From the NCBI GenBank assembly GCA_022559845.1, contig CM040117.1:78219731-78283730 (forward strand): a DNA stretch of 64,000 nt, read 5' to 3'. The translations under genes were made by a program, and so were the position numbers. The notes beneath the pieces were generated by a model. That model was not told the DNA's origin. It did no database searches and saw only the letters and a list, made by a program, of their open reading frames with translations. The stretch comes from Amorphophallus konjac. Taxonomy: Eukaryota > Streptophyta > Magnoliopsida > Alismatales > Araceae. This document shows positions 43,235-53,797 of this stretch, piece by piece (position 1 is the first letter of the stretch; the number at the start of each line of letters is the position of its first letter).

Positions 43235-44623
43235 ATGGGATATCAATCCCAAATCATTCCCATTCAGCCACATGTCACTTATCAAACTTCCTATTGTGTG
43301 GAAGATTTGGGAAACTTAGTGAACTACCTACATTGGCAAATTCACTTGACCAATATGCTAGCCATGAGACCGTCCGAAACTAACACCATTAGCCTAGCAT
43401 ATCTCACCATTGGCTCCATCACTTCCATCTACACTAATGGCCAAGTTACTAGTGAGATCATCCTCCTTCTTCCCATGGAGGAAGAATCTATCCTATTCCA
43501 CTCCCCAACCATAGAGATCCCAAGTGCTTTGATCGGCCAACCCATTAGCAACTTTGGCCCAATTATTGAGGAGGAGGACTCACCATTCGAGGACCTTGAG
43601 AGCATAGAGTATCCCTACCAAGGTGACCCTTACCATGATCCCTTTAACCCTTTTCAATGGGAGCCTAGATCTCCATGTAACCCACTCACCTTATTCACCA
43701 CCCACCCTTTCCTACCCCCACCCACCATGTTAGGCCAAGCCCACCTCATCCATGACCCAGGTTACACCATAGGAATCATGACCTTAGGCAACACCCGCCT
43801 AGAGATCAAGAAGGTGCCCCACCCTATATCCACCTACCTAGATCCCTTCGACCCTTTTGAGTGGAAACTCAAAGACCACCCCACCATCCCACATGAGGAA
43901 GTCATCTTTGGGAAAGGAATTCATATGTCTTGGCACATCACACCGCTTGGCATGATTAGTCCGTCGGGTACATTCATCCATATCACCCACATGTCAAGAA
44001 GAAAACATGAGTGGCCAATATTTGGTTGTAATGGTCTACCATTATTCATCATAAATCTCAAGCATGTTAGGAGCATTCATGGATGTCCGGGTCCTCCAAC
44101 ATTCATCACACTCACTCATAAGAGGGACACCTATGGATGCCCCGGTCCTCTCAAATCCTTCAAAGTCTTCATAACATCAATGCATGATAGGTCTATATGT
44201 GGTTGTCTTGGACCCCCTTTGCATACCATACATTGTCAACTCACACCGCATCATAGTACATGGCATATGCATTCAAGCAAGTATCAAGCAACAAGCGGTG
44301 GGATTCACAAGAAACGAGCACAAACTCCTAAGCACCACTTTGAGTTCCAAGTTGACAACTTGGCGATGATGGCTTTGGAGTGGCTCTACTTTAGGGTCAC
44401 CTCCAATCTGAGGGCACAAGGACTTGGACCTTGCCAAGTTCCGAGTGGCTTTGGCAACCAAGCTTATGGGTTGAACTTTCAAAAGGGTTTTGGGATTCTC
44501 CCCATTTCTCATGTGGCGGATCCAGCACGCTCTAAGGGCACCGCGGTGGATCCTAGTGAGTGCCTCGAGCTTACACCTACCCTTGGGAGAGACACCCTCG
44601 GAGTGCCACCACAAATAGCCTGA
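43235..44623 (+). CDS. Unknown 462-residue protein of element F
   Basis: An open frame in phase with the gag-like part upstream; after the TAA at 43103-43105 it is open from 43106, and the first Met is at 43235. I recognise no protease, RT, RNase H, integrase or envelope motif. Visible features: an acidic segment (IIEEEDSPFEDLES) near residue 110; two related DPFNPFQW and DPFDPFEW segments at about 136 and 206; and around residues 245-335 about four diverged repeats of the form FI-x(3)-H-x-R-x(3)-GCxGP (44002-44222), with conserved Gly-Cys-x-Gly-Pro. No signal peptide or clear membrane segment. It might be a captured host fragment or a strongly diverged gag-pro region. Confidence 0.5.
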   Translation: MGYQSQIIPIQPHVTYQTSYCVEDLGNLVNYLHWQIHLTNMLAMRPSETNTISLAYLTIGSITSIYTNGQVTSEIILLLPMEEESILFHSPTIEIPSALIGQPISNFGPIIEEEDSPFEDLESIEYPYQGDPYHDPFNPFQWEPRSPCNPLTLFTTHPFLPPPTMLGQAHLIHDPGYTIGIMTLGNTRLEIKKVPHPISTYLDPFDPFEWKLKDHPTIPHEEVIFGKGIHMSWHITPLGMISPSGTFIHITHMSRRKHEWPIFGCNGLPLFIINLKHVRSIHGCPGPPTFITLTHKRDTYGCPGPLKSFKVFITSMHDRSICGCLGPPLHTIHCQLTPHHSTWHMHSSKYQATSGGIHKKRAQTPKHHFEFQVDNLAMMALEWLYFRVTSNLRAQGLGPCQVPSGFGNQAYGLNFQKGFGILPISHVADPARSKGTAVDPSECLELTPTLGRDTLGVPPQIA

Positions 44624-44843
44624 GAGCCCGACGTGAGCACACAGCGGCAATACTAGGCAAGCAAGATCCCATCGCCAGCATGAGGGTATGACCGAGCCAC
44701 TTTGTCGAGCTGAAGCGCCGTTCCCCGACTATGGTCGCGGGTTAAGTATGGAGATCGTGGATCGCCCAGAGCCGCAGTTCGATATACTACTTCCCTGGTG
44801 GACTCATACTCGACAGGGTAGAGTTTTCCCCACCCCGGGAGTA
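44624..44843 (+). other. Element F 3' untranslated region and polypurine tract
   Basis: 220 bases between the ORF stop and the LTR. The tract next to the LTR, CCCCGGGAGTA (44833-44843), is only partly purine, like that of element A. No gene seen. Confidence 0.5.
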
Positions 44844-47073
44844 TGATGAGGGCATCCCTTGCCCCTCCACATTTTCTCCGGACTCGGATTGTTCGTCGGC
44901 AAGCGCCATTATGTTAGTCATGTATTTTTGAGTCTAGTCATGTAATCTTCACATTTTCTTTGAGTCAATATCATGTAATTTTCCCTTTATTTGAGTCATG
45001 TACCTAGGTTGTTGAGTCATTTTCCTAAGTATTGAGTCATTATGTTGGTTTGATAGGTTAATGGGCCCAATTCATTGGGCTAGGCCCAGGGGCGCCCCTC
45101 CTTTAGATTGTTTGGTCATTAGTTAGTTTGTCAGGGTCAGTTTGGTCTTAGGAAAAGTGTGGAGTCTATAAATAGCCCCACCCCTCTCTCATTTGTAACA
45201 ACTTATGCATGAATATTGAATTCCAGAAAAAAAAACTCCAAATCCCTCTAGATTTCTCTCTCAATATCTCTCTCTCTCTCTTTATCTCTCTCTCTCCCTC
45301 CACCCAATTTTCGGAATTTTCTCTCTCCTCCCCATTCACCCCTCATTAAGACCTCTCCCCTTCCCCATACACCCATTTAACTCCCCCCCAACTCAAGGTG
45401 GCATCCTCCAATCCACACCCCACCTCCCAACCCCCAACTACCCAACACCACTTCCTAAGCACCCCTTCCTCTCCCCAAGGTTGAAGGGGCTCTTCCCTAA
45501 GCCCAAATTCGAATTTCCCTCTCCCTAGGGCAGTGCCCTTCCATCTCCCCACCTCCCAAACCACCCAAAGTCGCAGCCCCCCTTCCCCATACCAGCCAAG
45601 TTCACCCTCCACCTCTTACTCTCTTGGCCATCCCCTTCCCCACCCCCCTCATCTTCTTCTCATTCAGCCTCTGTTTCAGGTAGCAGAGTTACAGCGACTT
45701 GCAGAGGCAGCCAAGACTGTCTCTCAAAGATTCAGGTGGCAAGGCCTACATCTCTGGAAAGGTCGTCTAGAGAGCTTTCAAGGCGAGGTGGTTTTGTCGA
45801 CATCCGAGGTCGGAGCCGTCCGCAGGAGCCGATCTCCCTCGACTGCGCAGAAGACCCCAGGCAGAGAACCAGAGCGAGAGTGGAAGCTCGGCCACGGCGA
45901 ACCTTTTGGGATTCAGCTCAAGTGCTCTTCATCAAAATTCTTCCCTCTTAAGTCCTATTTCATCCTCAAGAAGCAGAGATGCATTTGGACATCGGCATCT
46001 AAAGTTACGAATTTTCTACTCCAAGTGTGTCAGGTCAGTTTACAGGAGCCAGAACTGACACCCCTCTACTCATCTGATCTCCCCGGTCTTCTCCGACATC
46101 TGCTGACCCCGTCGTTGGCACCGACAGAAATAAGACTCGACCACGGTTCCAACGGTTCAGGTCTCGTCTCAATCAGAGCTCGGTAGTGATCGTGGCACCC
46201 TCTGCAACCAGCCACATTGTTCTGCACCAGACAGAGGCAGAACCAATCAGTCCGGTTCCAGACTCTGCCCCGGCCAGAAACGACTGTACCAAGCTCAGAA
46301 AAAATTCAGAAACCATCCTTGGTCCGTTGGCAAGCTTTTGGCGCAAGTCTCATCAAGTTCTGAGCTCTGTGGAATTTGTGGCGGCATCATCACCGCACCC
46401 TTGTCCAGCCATTCTGAAGATTGGCAGAACCGGCATCAATCCGAACGTCGAGTTTTCTTCATAATTCCCCACCCCGCTTGGCCGGCTGAAGGCCCCTCCC
46501 TGCGTGGAGGTAGTTTTGGCTGTAATTCACATAATCCCCACCCCGAGATCCCCCCCCCTTGCATGGGGTGTAGTTCATGTCATTATTAAGTCACAGGTTT
46601 GAAGCTTCAATCGACGCGGCGTGCGGGTGCATACCCTCGCCTCCCCGCTCGCCCCCGTCTCCGGCCGGAGTCGGCGTCTTCACGCCGGCTAGGTGAGCCT
46701 CGGACCCTCTCTTGACTGGTTTAATCACTTGCTTAGCTTAGTATTATTGCTATTGCTTCGTCGGACGGAGAGTGAGAGTTCGGCCCAAATTGCTAGTACC
46801 GTGAGCAACCACCGCGGGCAAGTTGAGAGTGAATCCACTTAACCCACACCCTTGGTGTGTTGGCCGCCCATGATTTGGGCATCCTAGGCCCATTTAGGGT
46901 TCTTCCCAAGCTAGCCCACCATTGGAGCCTAAAGGTCCCGCCTCGGACGCTCTCCAACATCGCCTAGTCGCCATCGGGTACTAGTGTGCGCCATACGGGT
47001 GAGCTCGCTAGTGTGAGTCCGCTGCTCAAACTTGAATGCTTGCAAAATAGGTCCATAGGTCGATTTTATATCA
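44844..47073 (+). repeat. Element F 3' LTR
   Basis: 2230 bp copy of 39710-41946 with a few percent differences and a shorter CT microsatellite. TATA box at 45167-45174. Confidence 0.93.
45167..45174 (+). promoter_or_regulatory. TATA box, element F 3' LTR
   Basis: Copy of the TATAAATA motif at 40033-40040. Confidence 0.65.
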
Positions 47074-47078
47074 CAAAC
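47074..47078. repeat. Target-site duplication CAAAC, right copy (element F)
   Basis: Second copy of the CAAAC duplication, which fixes the end of element F. Confidence 0.92.
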
Positions 47079-47330
47079 TCAGGTTCAAAAGCCCGTATTG
47101 AGTGTCGACTCATCTGAGACTCAGGTCGAGAGGCCCGAATAGCATGCTGGGAGGCCTTGACCCAGGGGTGGGAAACCCATGCTGGGGTAGGCTTGGCTGG
47201 GACTCGGAGCTGAGAGCCCGAGTGAGGTGCTGAGGAGTTGGAGACCCGTGGCAGAAATCCCGTGTCGGGTGCTGGCAGAGCTGGGGACCCAGGGGTCAAT
47301 GACCTCATGGGTCTCTGATGCTGGAGGAGC
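47079..47330. repeat. 42-bp minisatellite, part 3 (region H)
   Basis: Diverged copies with a period of about 42-43 bases, for example GGGTGCTGGCAGAGCTGGGGA after GAGGTGCTGAGGAGTTGGAG. It continues the array broken at 39709 by element F. Confidence 0.65.
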
Positions 47331-48579
47331 AGAGGGGCCAGCTTCTGGTATGGGTAGTCACCGAACTGGGCTGCATGTCGGCCACGACAATGGCACCTGA
47401 GGATCAGGGTGAGCCAAAAGTCGAGGCAGCGTTGCCGAACACGATTGGCGTTGCTAACCGTAGGTGCCCGGCATGGATGGCGATGACGATTCGACCGTAG
47501 GTCACTATCGCCACCAGGTTGTTGTTGCTGTTGCTGGTGCGGGTTGGTCGCTCGATGACGACCAGTCGCATGTTGCATTCTGGACAGGGGCCCTCCTCTT
47601 CCTCTCCGATAAGAAAAGGTGAGGGCATTGCGGCGTACACTTGACAGGTGTGACTCTTCTTCGACAGAAAGAAAAAAGGTAGGAGACGTCCCATCGGGCG
47701 TGCCATCTTTGTTTGCGACCGCGGGGAGTCACTTGTCATTTTGACCTCGCGGCGGGGGTGTACACTCCCCTTTTACAGAAGGCCGAGATAGGTTGACTGG
47801 GCACGCGGGGATTCCGGGTATTGAGAAGATGGTAGGGAGAATGATATGAATGCACTAGAAGGGATGGCATATGGTTCATCATTCTGGGAGACTGGGACAG
47901 GGATGGCTGGGTGGAATGCGGGCGTGCCAGTCGATTTCTCGACAATCACCTATGGAACCAAGGATTGATCGGGGAAGCGTCGCCAGGATGCAGCACGTAG
48001 CTCGCGAGATCGGGCGACACGTGGATAAAAGGGGTTCCACAGGTGCGAATGCGCAGGTGATTATGGGGATTCGCGTACTGGACGTCTTTCCCCATCGGTC
48101 GCAAGCAATCATTTTTTATTTTACATCGGATTGAATCCGAATACCTTTGTTTCTACTACCGAAGAGAGAGTCAGGGACCCTGGGAGCTGCGACATCGGGA
48201 GGGCTTAGTCCGTGCAACGACGACACGGCAACAGCAACACAACAGGGATAACTGGGGGTAGAGAGACCGGTTCCAGCGAGGAGGGGAATCCGCTCCCTGA
48301 CTGGATTACATGACTTATATGCCATGAAAGGTATTTATATGGGGGCATGAGAGCCCGATTATAATTGCTTGCAAGCCACGGGACAATTCCAACATTCATG
48401 ATGGCCCCCGGGTCATTGCATTATTGTGTGGGTAGTTCCGTATGTGTACATAGTGTCCGTAAGAGGACCTGTGACTCAGCAAGATGGCGCCCGGGGGGGC
48501 ATCATAATGTATTCCCGACATGAGAGAGTGTCAAGGGCTGGGCAGTGGGGGTGCCATAGGCACCATTGTGAGGAGGAAG
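47331..48579. other. Unassigned GC-rich sequence, region H
   Basis: No gene or domain recognised in any frame. Parts near 48370-48540 are similar to 49510-49830 (shared blocks such as GCAAGCC and CCCCGGGTCA), so a large diverged duplication is likely. It contains GTTGTTGCTGTTGCTG near 47520. It may be LTR or internal DNA of an unrecognised, old element. Confidence 0.4.
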
Positions 48580-49410
48580 TTGAGTGGTCGGGTGCCGCGG
48601 GCCCCGATGTGACTGGAGTAGCTGGCAGTCAGGTGCCGGGGCACCGTTGTGACTGGAGTTGTTGGCAGTCGGGTGCCGGGGGCACCGTTGTGACTGAAGT
48701 AGCTGGGTAGTCGGGTGCTGACGGCGCCGCTGTGACTGGGGTAGCTGGCAGTCGGGTGCCGGGGGCACCGTTGTGACTGGGGTAGCTAGAAGTTGGGTGC
48801 CGGGGGCACCGTTGTGACTGGAGTTGTTAAACGATCGGGTGCCGCGGACCCCGATGTGACTGGAGTAGCTGGCAGTCGGGTGCCGGGGGCACCGTTGTGA
48901 CTGGAGTTGTTGGCAGTCAGGTGCTGGGGGCACCGTTGTGACTGGAGTTGTTGGCAGTCGGGTGCCGGGGGCACCGTTGTGACTGAAGTAGCTGGGTAGT
49001 CAGGTGCCAGGGGCACCGTTGTGACTGGGGTAGCTGAGTGATCGGGTGTCGCGGCCCCGATGTGGCTGGAGTAGCTGGCAGTCGGGTGCTGGGGGCACCG
49101 TTGTGACTGGAGTTGTTGAGTGATCGGGTGCCGCGGGCCCCGATGTGACTAGAGTAGCCGGTAGTCGGGTGCCAGGGGCACCGTTGTGACTGGAGTTGTT
49201 GACAGTCGGGTGTCGGAGGCACCGTTGTGACTGGAGGAGACGGGCGCCGGGAGACCTCGATGGTCGTGCTCGAGGCCCGATGTGACTGGCAATCGGGTGA
49301 CGGGGGCACCGTTACGACTGAAGGAGGCGGGCGTCGGGAGACCTCCATGGTCATGCTCGGGGCCCGGTGTGACTGGCGATCGGGTGTTGGAGGCACCGTT
49401 GTGACTTAAG
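48580..49410. repeat. 41-42-bp minisatellite, second family (region H)
   Basis: About 19 copies of a unit with the cores GTCGGGTGCCGGGGGCACCG and TTGTGACTGGAGTAGCTGG. Period 41-42 bases with small indels. GGTGCCGGGGGCACC is itself a palindrome inside each unit. Frames on either strand are repeat artefacts. Confidence 0.85.
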
Positions 49411-50080
49411 GAGGCGGGTGCCGTGAAGAGGCTGAGTCCCAAGTATAGGTACGTGTCTTTAGCTGGTTTCATGCTATATGAGAGCCACGTGGGCTTTACA
49501 AATGGGCCGGGGTGGCCGGAGTACAATGGGCGCAAGCCGCGCGATAATTCCGACGCGTAGGTCGGTCCCCGGGTCAATGCTAGATAAGGCGGATATCCAC
49601 GTGTTTCACAGAGGGTCCCTCTCGTGGCACAGGCCATGTTCGCTTCGCCAAACGAGGGGCTATGACTGCATAGCCGGAGAAAACATCAGGCTGGTGTCTG
49701 GGCGAGGGTCGATCTTGGCTCGAGTCGAGCAGTCGGATGTGGCCTCGTGACTACGGGGAAGCGTGACATCATAGTGTGTGCGTAGTTGCGGTCGGCGGGC
49801 ACGCGAGGGGAAGTCCCGGCATGAGGGGGCGTTCACCCTTGTCATTACGTCACACATGCGGCGGGGGTGCACTTGTGTGTCATGGCAGAACACCGTGTGA
49901 GGGAAGTACACGTGACATACCCTCGGTGTCCTTAGCCGACGACCAAGTCACCTACACACAATTCTCCTTGCTCGTTGCCTGGAGCCGCTTGAAGCTTGGA
50001 GATCACCGAAAGCCTTGATGCATGTCTCTTCCTCTCTTCCATTGATCCCCTAGGGGGATTTTATAAGGGAAGATGAAGGG
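49411..50080. other. Unassigned GC-rich sequence between repeats, region H
   Basis: No gene recognised. Includes the segment similar to 48370-48540. ATCCCCTAGGGGGAT, a short palindrome, is at 50045-50059, just before the palindrome cluster. Confidence 0.4.
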
Positions 50081-50091
50081 TCATGGGGGGG

Positions 50092-50544
50092 GGGTTACGT
50101 GGACCAGCTAAGGGGGGTGAGCTGGTTCGCGTAAACCCAAGTGAATAGTACTTGGGGTTACACGGGCTGAGAGAGATGGGGAAGGGGTTTATGCGGACCA
50201 GCCCAGGGGGCTGAGCTGGTCCGCGTAAACCCCCCTTGGATGGGGTTTACGCGGACCAGCCCAGGGGGCTGGGCTGGTCCGCGTAAACCCCCCCCCCCCC
50301 CCCCCTTAGGGGGTTTAGGCGGACCAACCTGGGGGCCCAGGCTGGTCCGCCTAAACCCCACCCCAGGGGGGGTTTAGGCGGTCCAGTTCTGGTTTTTTCT
50401 TTTTTGAAAAACTTAAATTTTTTTTAATTGAATGGGGGTTTACGCGGACCAACCAGGGGGGTGAGCTAGTCCTCCTAAACCCCCCCTAGGGGGTCACCCA
50501 TAGGCAGACCAGCCTGGGGGCCCAGGCTGGTCCGCCTAAACCCC
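50092..50544. repeat. Cluster of long palindromes
   Basis: Six inverted repeats of 44-51 bases and one half unit: 50092-50138, 50184-50234, 50242-50291, 50309-50359, 50365-50392 (left arm only), 50434-50477 and 50496-50544. The arm consensus is GTTTACGCGGACCAGCC paired with GGCTGGTCCGCGTAAAC around a G-rich centre. In 50309-50359 the arms are TTTAGGCGG/CCGCCTAAA, changed on both sides. A run of C at 50287-50305 lies between units. Confidence 0.9.
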
Positions 50545-50690
50545 ACCCCAGGGGGGTTTACGCGGGTTTGACCGGGGGGCTTTAGTCGGGTTTGACTGAG
50601 AGTTTACCGCGGGTTTGACCGTGGGTTTGACTAGGATTTAACTGAGGGTTAGACTGGGATTTGACTAAGGGTTTGACCTGTTACAAAATA
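50545..50690. repeat. GGGTTTGACC-type short tandem repeats
   Basis: About eight diverged copies of a 13-16-base unit such as GGGTTTGACTGA, following the palindromes directly. Period and sequence drift toward the right end. Confidence 0.7.
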
Positions 50691-51842
50691 ATGATTTTCT
50701 TCCGGCGGCTCCGCCCCCGGAAACCCCCGGAAGGGGCCCTGCCCCCTTGACCCGACCTGACCGCGCAGGTTGATCCACGTACGAGAGCGCACGATGGTGG
50801 TGCATGATGCGATGGGTTGCTAGGAGTCCCGAGTTGGGCTCGGACTTGCTGTAGAGTGCCTGGAGCATACGCGCCCACCAGGTGCTTGGGGAAATTCCTG
50901 ACGCACGTGCGTGGGCCGTATACGGGTTCTGTAAGCTACTGAAGCTTGTGGTTGGTCCCAGGTGGGTCTTCCTTTGACTTCAGAGGGCTATAGGGAGGCA
51001 ACTCGGGGGTAGACCTCGGCCTCATTGTTGGGTGCCACATGGCGTGGCTTGTAGTCGGGGCGCCCCCGAGTCGGCTCGGGTAGCTATGTTGAATGCGGGT
51101 AAACTCGCAAACTGAGTGATCGGGGATGGGCCCGATCGATTGTTGATGTTGCCATTAGTCACGGCGAGCTGGTTAGGACCCTTGGTTCGGCCCGGTGACT
51201 AGGGCGTCGACATAATGATGCCCTTTGTCTGGTGGTCGGGGTGACCCTCGCTCCCTGGCGAAGAGCCGTATGAAGCGGCAGGCCGTTCTGAGTCCCGAGT
51301 TAACTCGGTTGTTGAAGCGTCGACGGTGTGATACCGTATGCAGAGTGTCCGAGGGTGATCCCCGAATCTTCACAGAGTGTCGTAAGGTACGGCAGGTTGT
51401 CCTGAATCCCGAAACTGACCCGGTTGTCAGGAAACTGGCTGGCACAGTGCCGTTTGCTCGGGGCCGATCCCCGGTTGTTATGTTATGTCGCTTGACCTGA
51501 TGAAGTGTCTCGATTTTTGAGCTCAACTCGACTGGTAGAGTAGCTTTGGCGATGTGCCATTTTGCTCTATTTAAGGAGTATTTCCCGATGCTTAATCTTC
51601 AATTAATTCAAGAAAATAAGCCGTTGCCAACAACTATGTATGAAAACTATGTATGTGACTAAAATGCAAATGCACAACGCACACTTTTCTCCCCCTTTTT
51701 GTCATTAACAAAAAGCTAACTGACAATGGGGTTATGTATGAAAGATATGTACATGTATAACGAAGAAAAATATATGAAATGAAGTATGAGTTCAAGCAAT
51801 CAAGCAGACAAGCATGAAACTCAAGCAACCATGTAGTAATCT
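50691..51842. other. Right part of region H, up to element G
   Basis: No gene recognised. A pair of diverged tandem copies, period about 114, covers roughly 51276-51475 (GGCAGGCCGTTCTGAGTCCC and GGCAGGTTGTCCTGAATCCC). Near 51690 is CTCCCCCTTTTTGTC, a polypurine-like tract on the minus strand, and CGTTGCCAACA at 51621-51631 looks like an LTR edge of a minus-strand Copia element. These hints are not enough to define another element. Confidence 0.4.
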
Positions 51843-52155
51843 TGTTGTGACCCCTCTGTGTTGATGATGTTGACAATAAGTTTTACTTCATTGGCAACAG
51901 CTTGTTTTGATTGATTGGCAAATGTTCTTATTTTGATGAAATTGTTTTGATCAGGTTGTCTGTGTATATAATGCAGTCAGAGTCTATAGATTGTTATGCA
52001 CACACTCACAGGTCTACACAGTGCATTGCAGCATGAACATAGAGCCTATATTTTTCCTTGTTTAGTCTGGACAGTAGTGGGTCGACCCCCTTCTCAGGTG
52101 GGTCGACACCCCCAGAGTGCAAGTCTATACACTGTCTATCTGTCTAGTGTCTCAT

Positions 52156-52464
52156 GCAGCGTCAACGCAGTAAGTGTGTACATTGCATTGGCTAAGTCTA
52201 CAGCGTCAACGCAGTAAGTGTGTACATTGCATTGGCTAAGTCTGCAGCGTCAACGCAGTAAGTGTGTACATTGCATTAGCTAAGTCTGTACATTGTTCCC
52301 CTTCTTAGATGCGTCGACACCCCCATAGTGCAAGTCTATACACTGTCTGTCTGTCTAGTGTCTCATGCAGCGTCAACGCAGTAAGTGTGTACATTGCATT
52401 GGCTAAGTCTGCAGCGTCAACACAGTAAGTGTGTACATTGCATTAGCTAAGTCTGTACACTGTT
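52156..52464 (+). repeat. 44-bp tandem repeats, element G 5' LTR
   Basis: The unit begins GCAGCGTCAACGCAGTAAGT and ends GGCTAAGTCT. Copies start at 52156, 52200 and 52244, then 52377 and 52421 (three plus two). Confidence 0.9.
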
Positions 52465-53788
52465 CCCCTTCTTAGATGCATCGACACCCCTAGAGTACAA
52501 GTCTATACACTGTCTGTCTGTCTTGTGTCTCATGCAGCGTCTTAGGCATTTTGTTAAAGTCTATACAGTGCAGCTCACACGAACACTCAAGTCCATACAT
52601 CGTGAAGTCTGCACATTGTGGCACCCAATGTCTATACATTGCTCATTCGTTCATTCAACATTATCAAGTCTATACATTGGTCGATGCCAAGTCTGTACAG
52701 TGAGTGTCTCATTGGTGAAGTCTGTACACTCACCAGTTGAACTTCAAAGTCCATACATTGGACTGTAGCTTGCACGAAGCTAAGCCCATACATCGCTCAA
52801 GTCTGTACAGAGTCCAGCGTCTTAGTTAGCGTCTCATGCATTCGAGCAAAGTCTGTACATCGGTCTTTCAGCAAGTCTGAACATCATTCGTCTCTGTTAC
52901 CGTCTCAGACATTGGGCAAAGTCTATACATCGGACTGTTACAGCAAGTCTGTACATTGTCCGTCTCAGTTAGCGTCTTATGCATTGGGGCGAAGTCTATA
53001 CAACCGACTGTTCAGCTTGTGACCAAGTCTGTACAGCCAGGGTGACTGTTAAGTCTATACATTGATCATTACCTAGGTTTTGAACTGAACTGAGTAAGTC
53101 TATACATTCCTCATATCTTTTACCTACGCTCAGTTCAGTAAGTCTGTACATTGGTTGCTTTACCGATGTTGCCTTGCCAAAGTCTACACATTGGAAGTCT
53201 GTACATCATTCGTGAAGATTGAACAATGAGCAAGTGTATACATTGGATGAGTCTGTACATCGTGCATCAGTCCTAAAGTCTATACATCGTCTGTCTTCAT
53301 TAGAGTCTCATGAAGTCTGTACATCGTGCATCAGTCCTGAAGTCTATACATCGTCTGTCTTCATTAGAGTCACATGAAGTCTGTACATCGTGCATCAGTC
53401 CTGAAGTCTATACATCGTCTGTCTTCATTAGAGTCTCATGGAGTCTGTACATTGCATTCGCTTTCACAAAGTCTATACACTAAAGTCTATACATTGCATT
53501 TCCATTCACGAAGTCTGTACATTGCATTCACGTTTCACAAAGTCTATACATCATGAAGTCTACACAAGGCATTTCATCTTACAAAGTCTGTACAGAGTTC
53601 TTCACTTAACCTGATAATCCGAAACTCTATCTAACAGGGATTTGTTACTAAGACTGCTGACATGGCTCATGATCCCAGGAGGACGAGGTGACCAGATGCT
53701 GCCACGTGGATGAAAGCACCTCGGATCTGGCGAATTCCTTGGGCGGGAAAACGTGGAAGCCACGCGCCCTTATCCAATCTGTTGCTGA

Positions 53789-53797
53789 TATATATAG
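53789..53797 (+). promoter_or_regulatory. TATA-like box, element G 5' LTR
   Basis: TATATATAG, 15 bases after a CCAAT motif and followed by GA-rich sequence. Chosen by sequence only. Confidence 0.5.

Larger units (their letters stand above)
39710..47073 (+). mobile_element. Element F: non-autonomous Gypsy-like element with an unknown ORF
   Basis: LTRs of 2237 and 2230 bp (TGATGAGGGC to ATCA) flank 2.9 kb of internal sequence. It has a Met-tRNA primer site, a Gypsy-type gag start, a proline-rich stretch and a long frame of unknown function. No RT, RNase H or integrase is visible. The gag start resembles that of element B, so a B-like element may be the helper. Confidence 0.92.

Noticed and set aside
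40405..46186. A 217-codon frame open in both LTRs of element F (40405-41058 and 45533-46186), downstream of the TATA box.
   Set aside because: The two LTRs are near copies, so a shared open frame is expected. By eye most differences between the two change the amino acid, which is not the pattern of selection on a protein; it is rich in Ser and Pro from CT-rich DNA.
48502..49637. Several minus-strand frames with repeated PPAPDC-type segments.
   Set aside because: They are translations of the 41-42-bp minisatellite in successive frames.
50282..50310. A C-rich run considered as telomeric or i-motif-forming sequence.
   Set aside because: It is a plain homopolymer between palindromes, with no CCCTAAA units; length may also be an assembly artefact.
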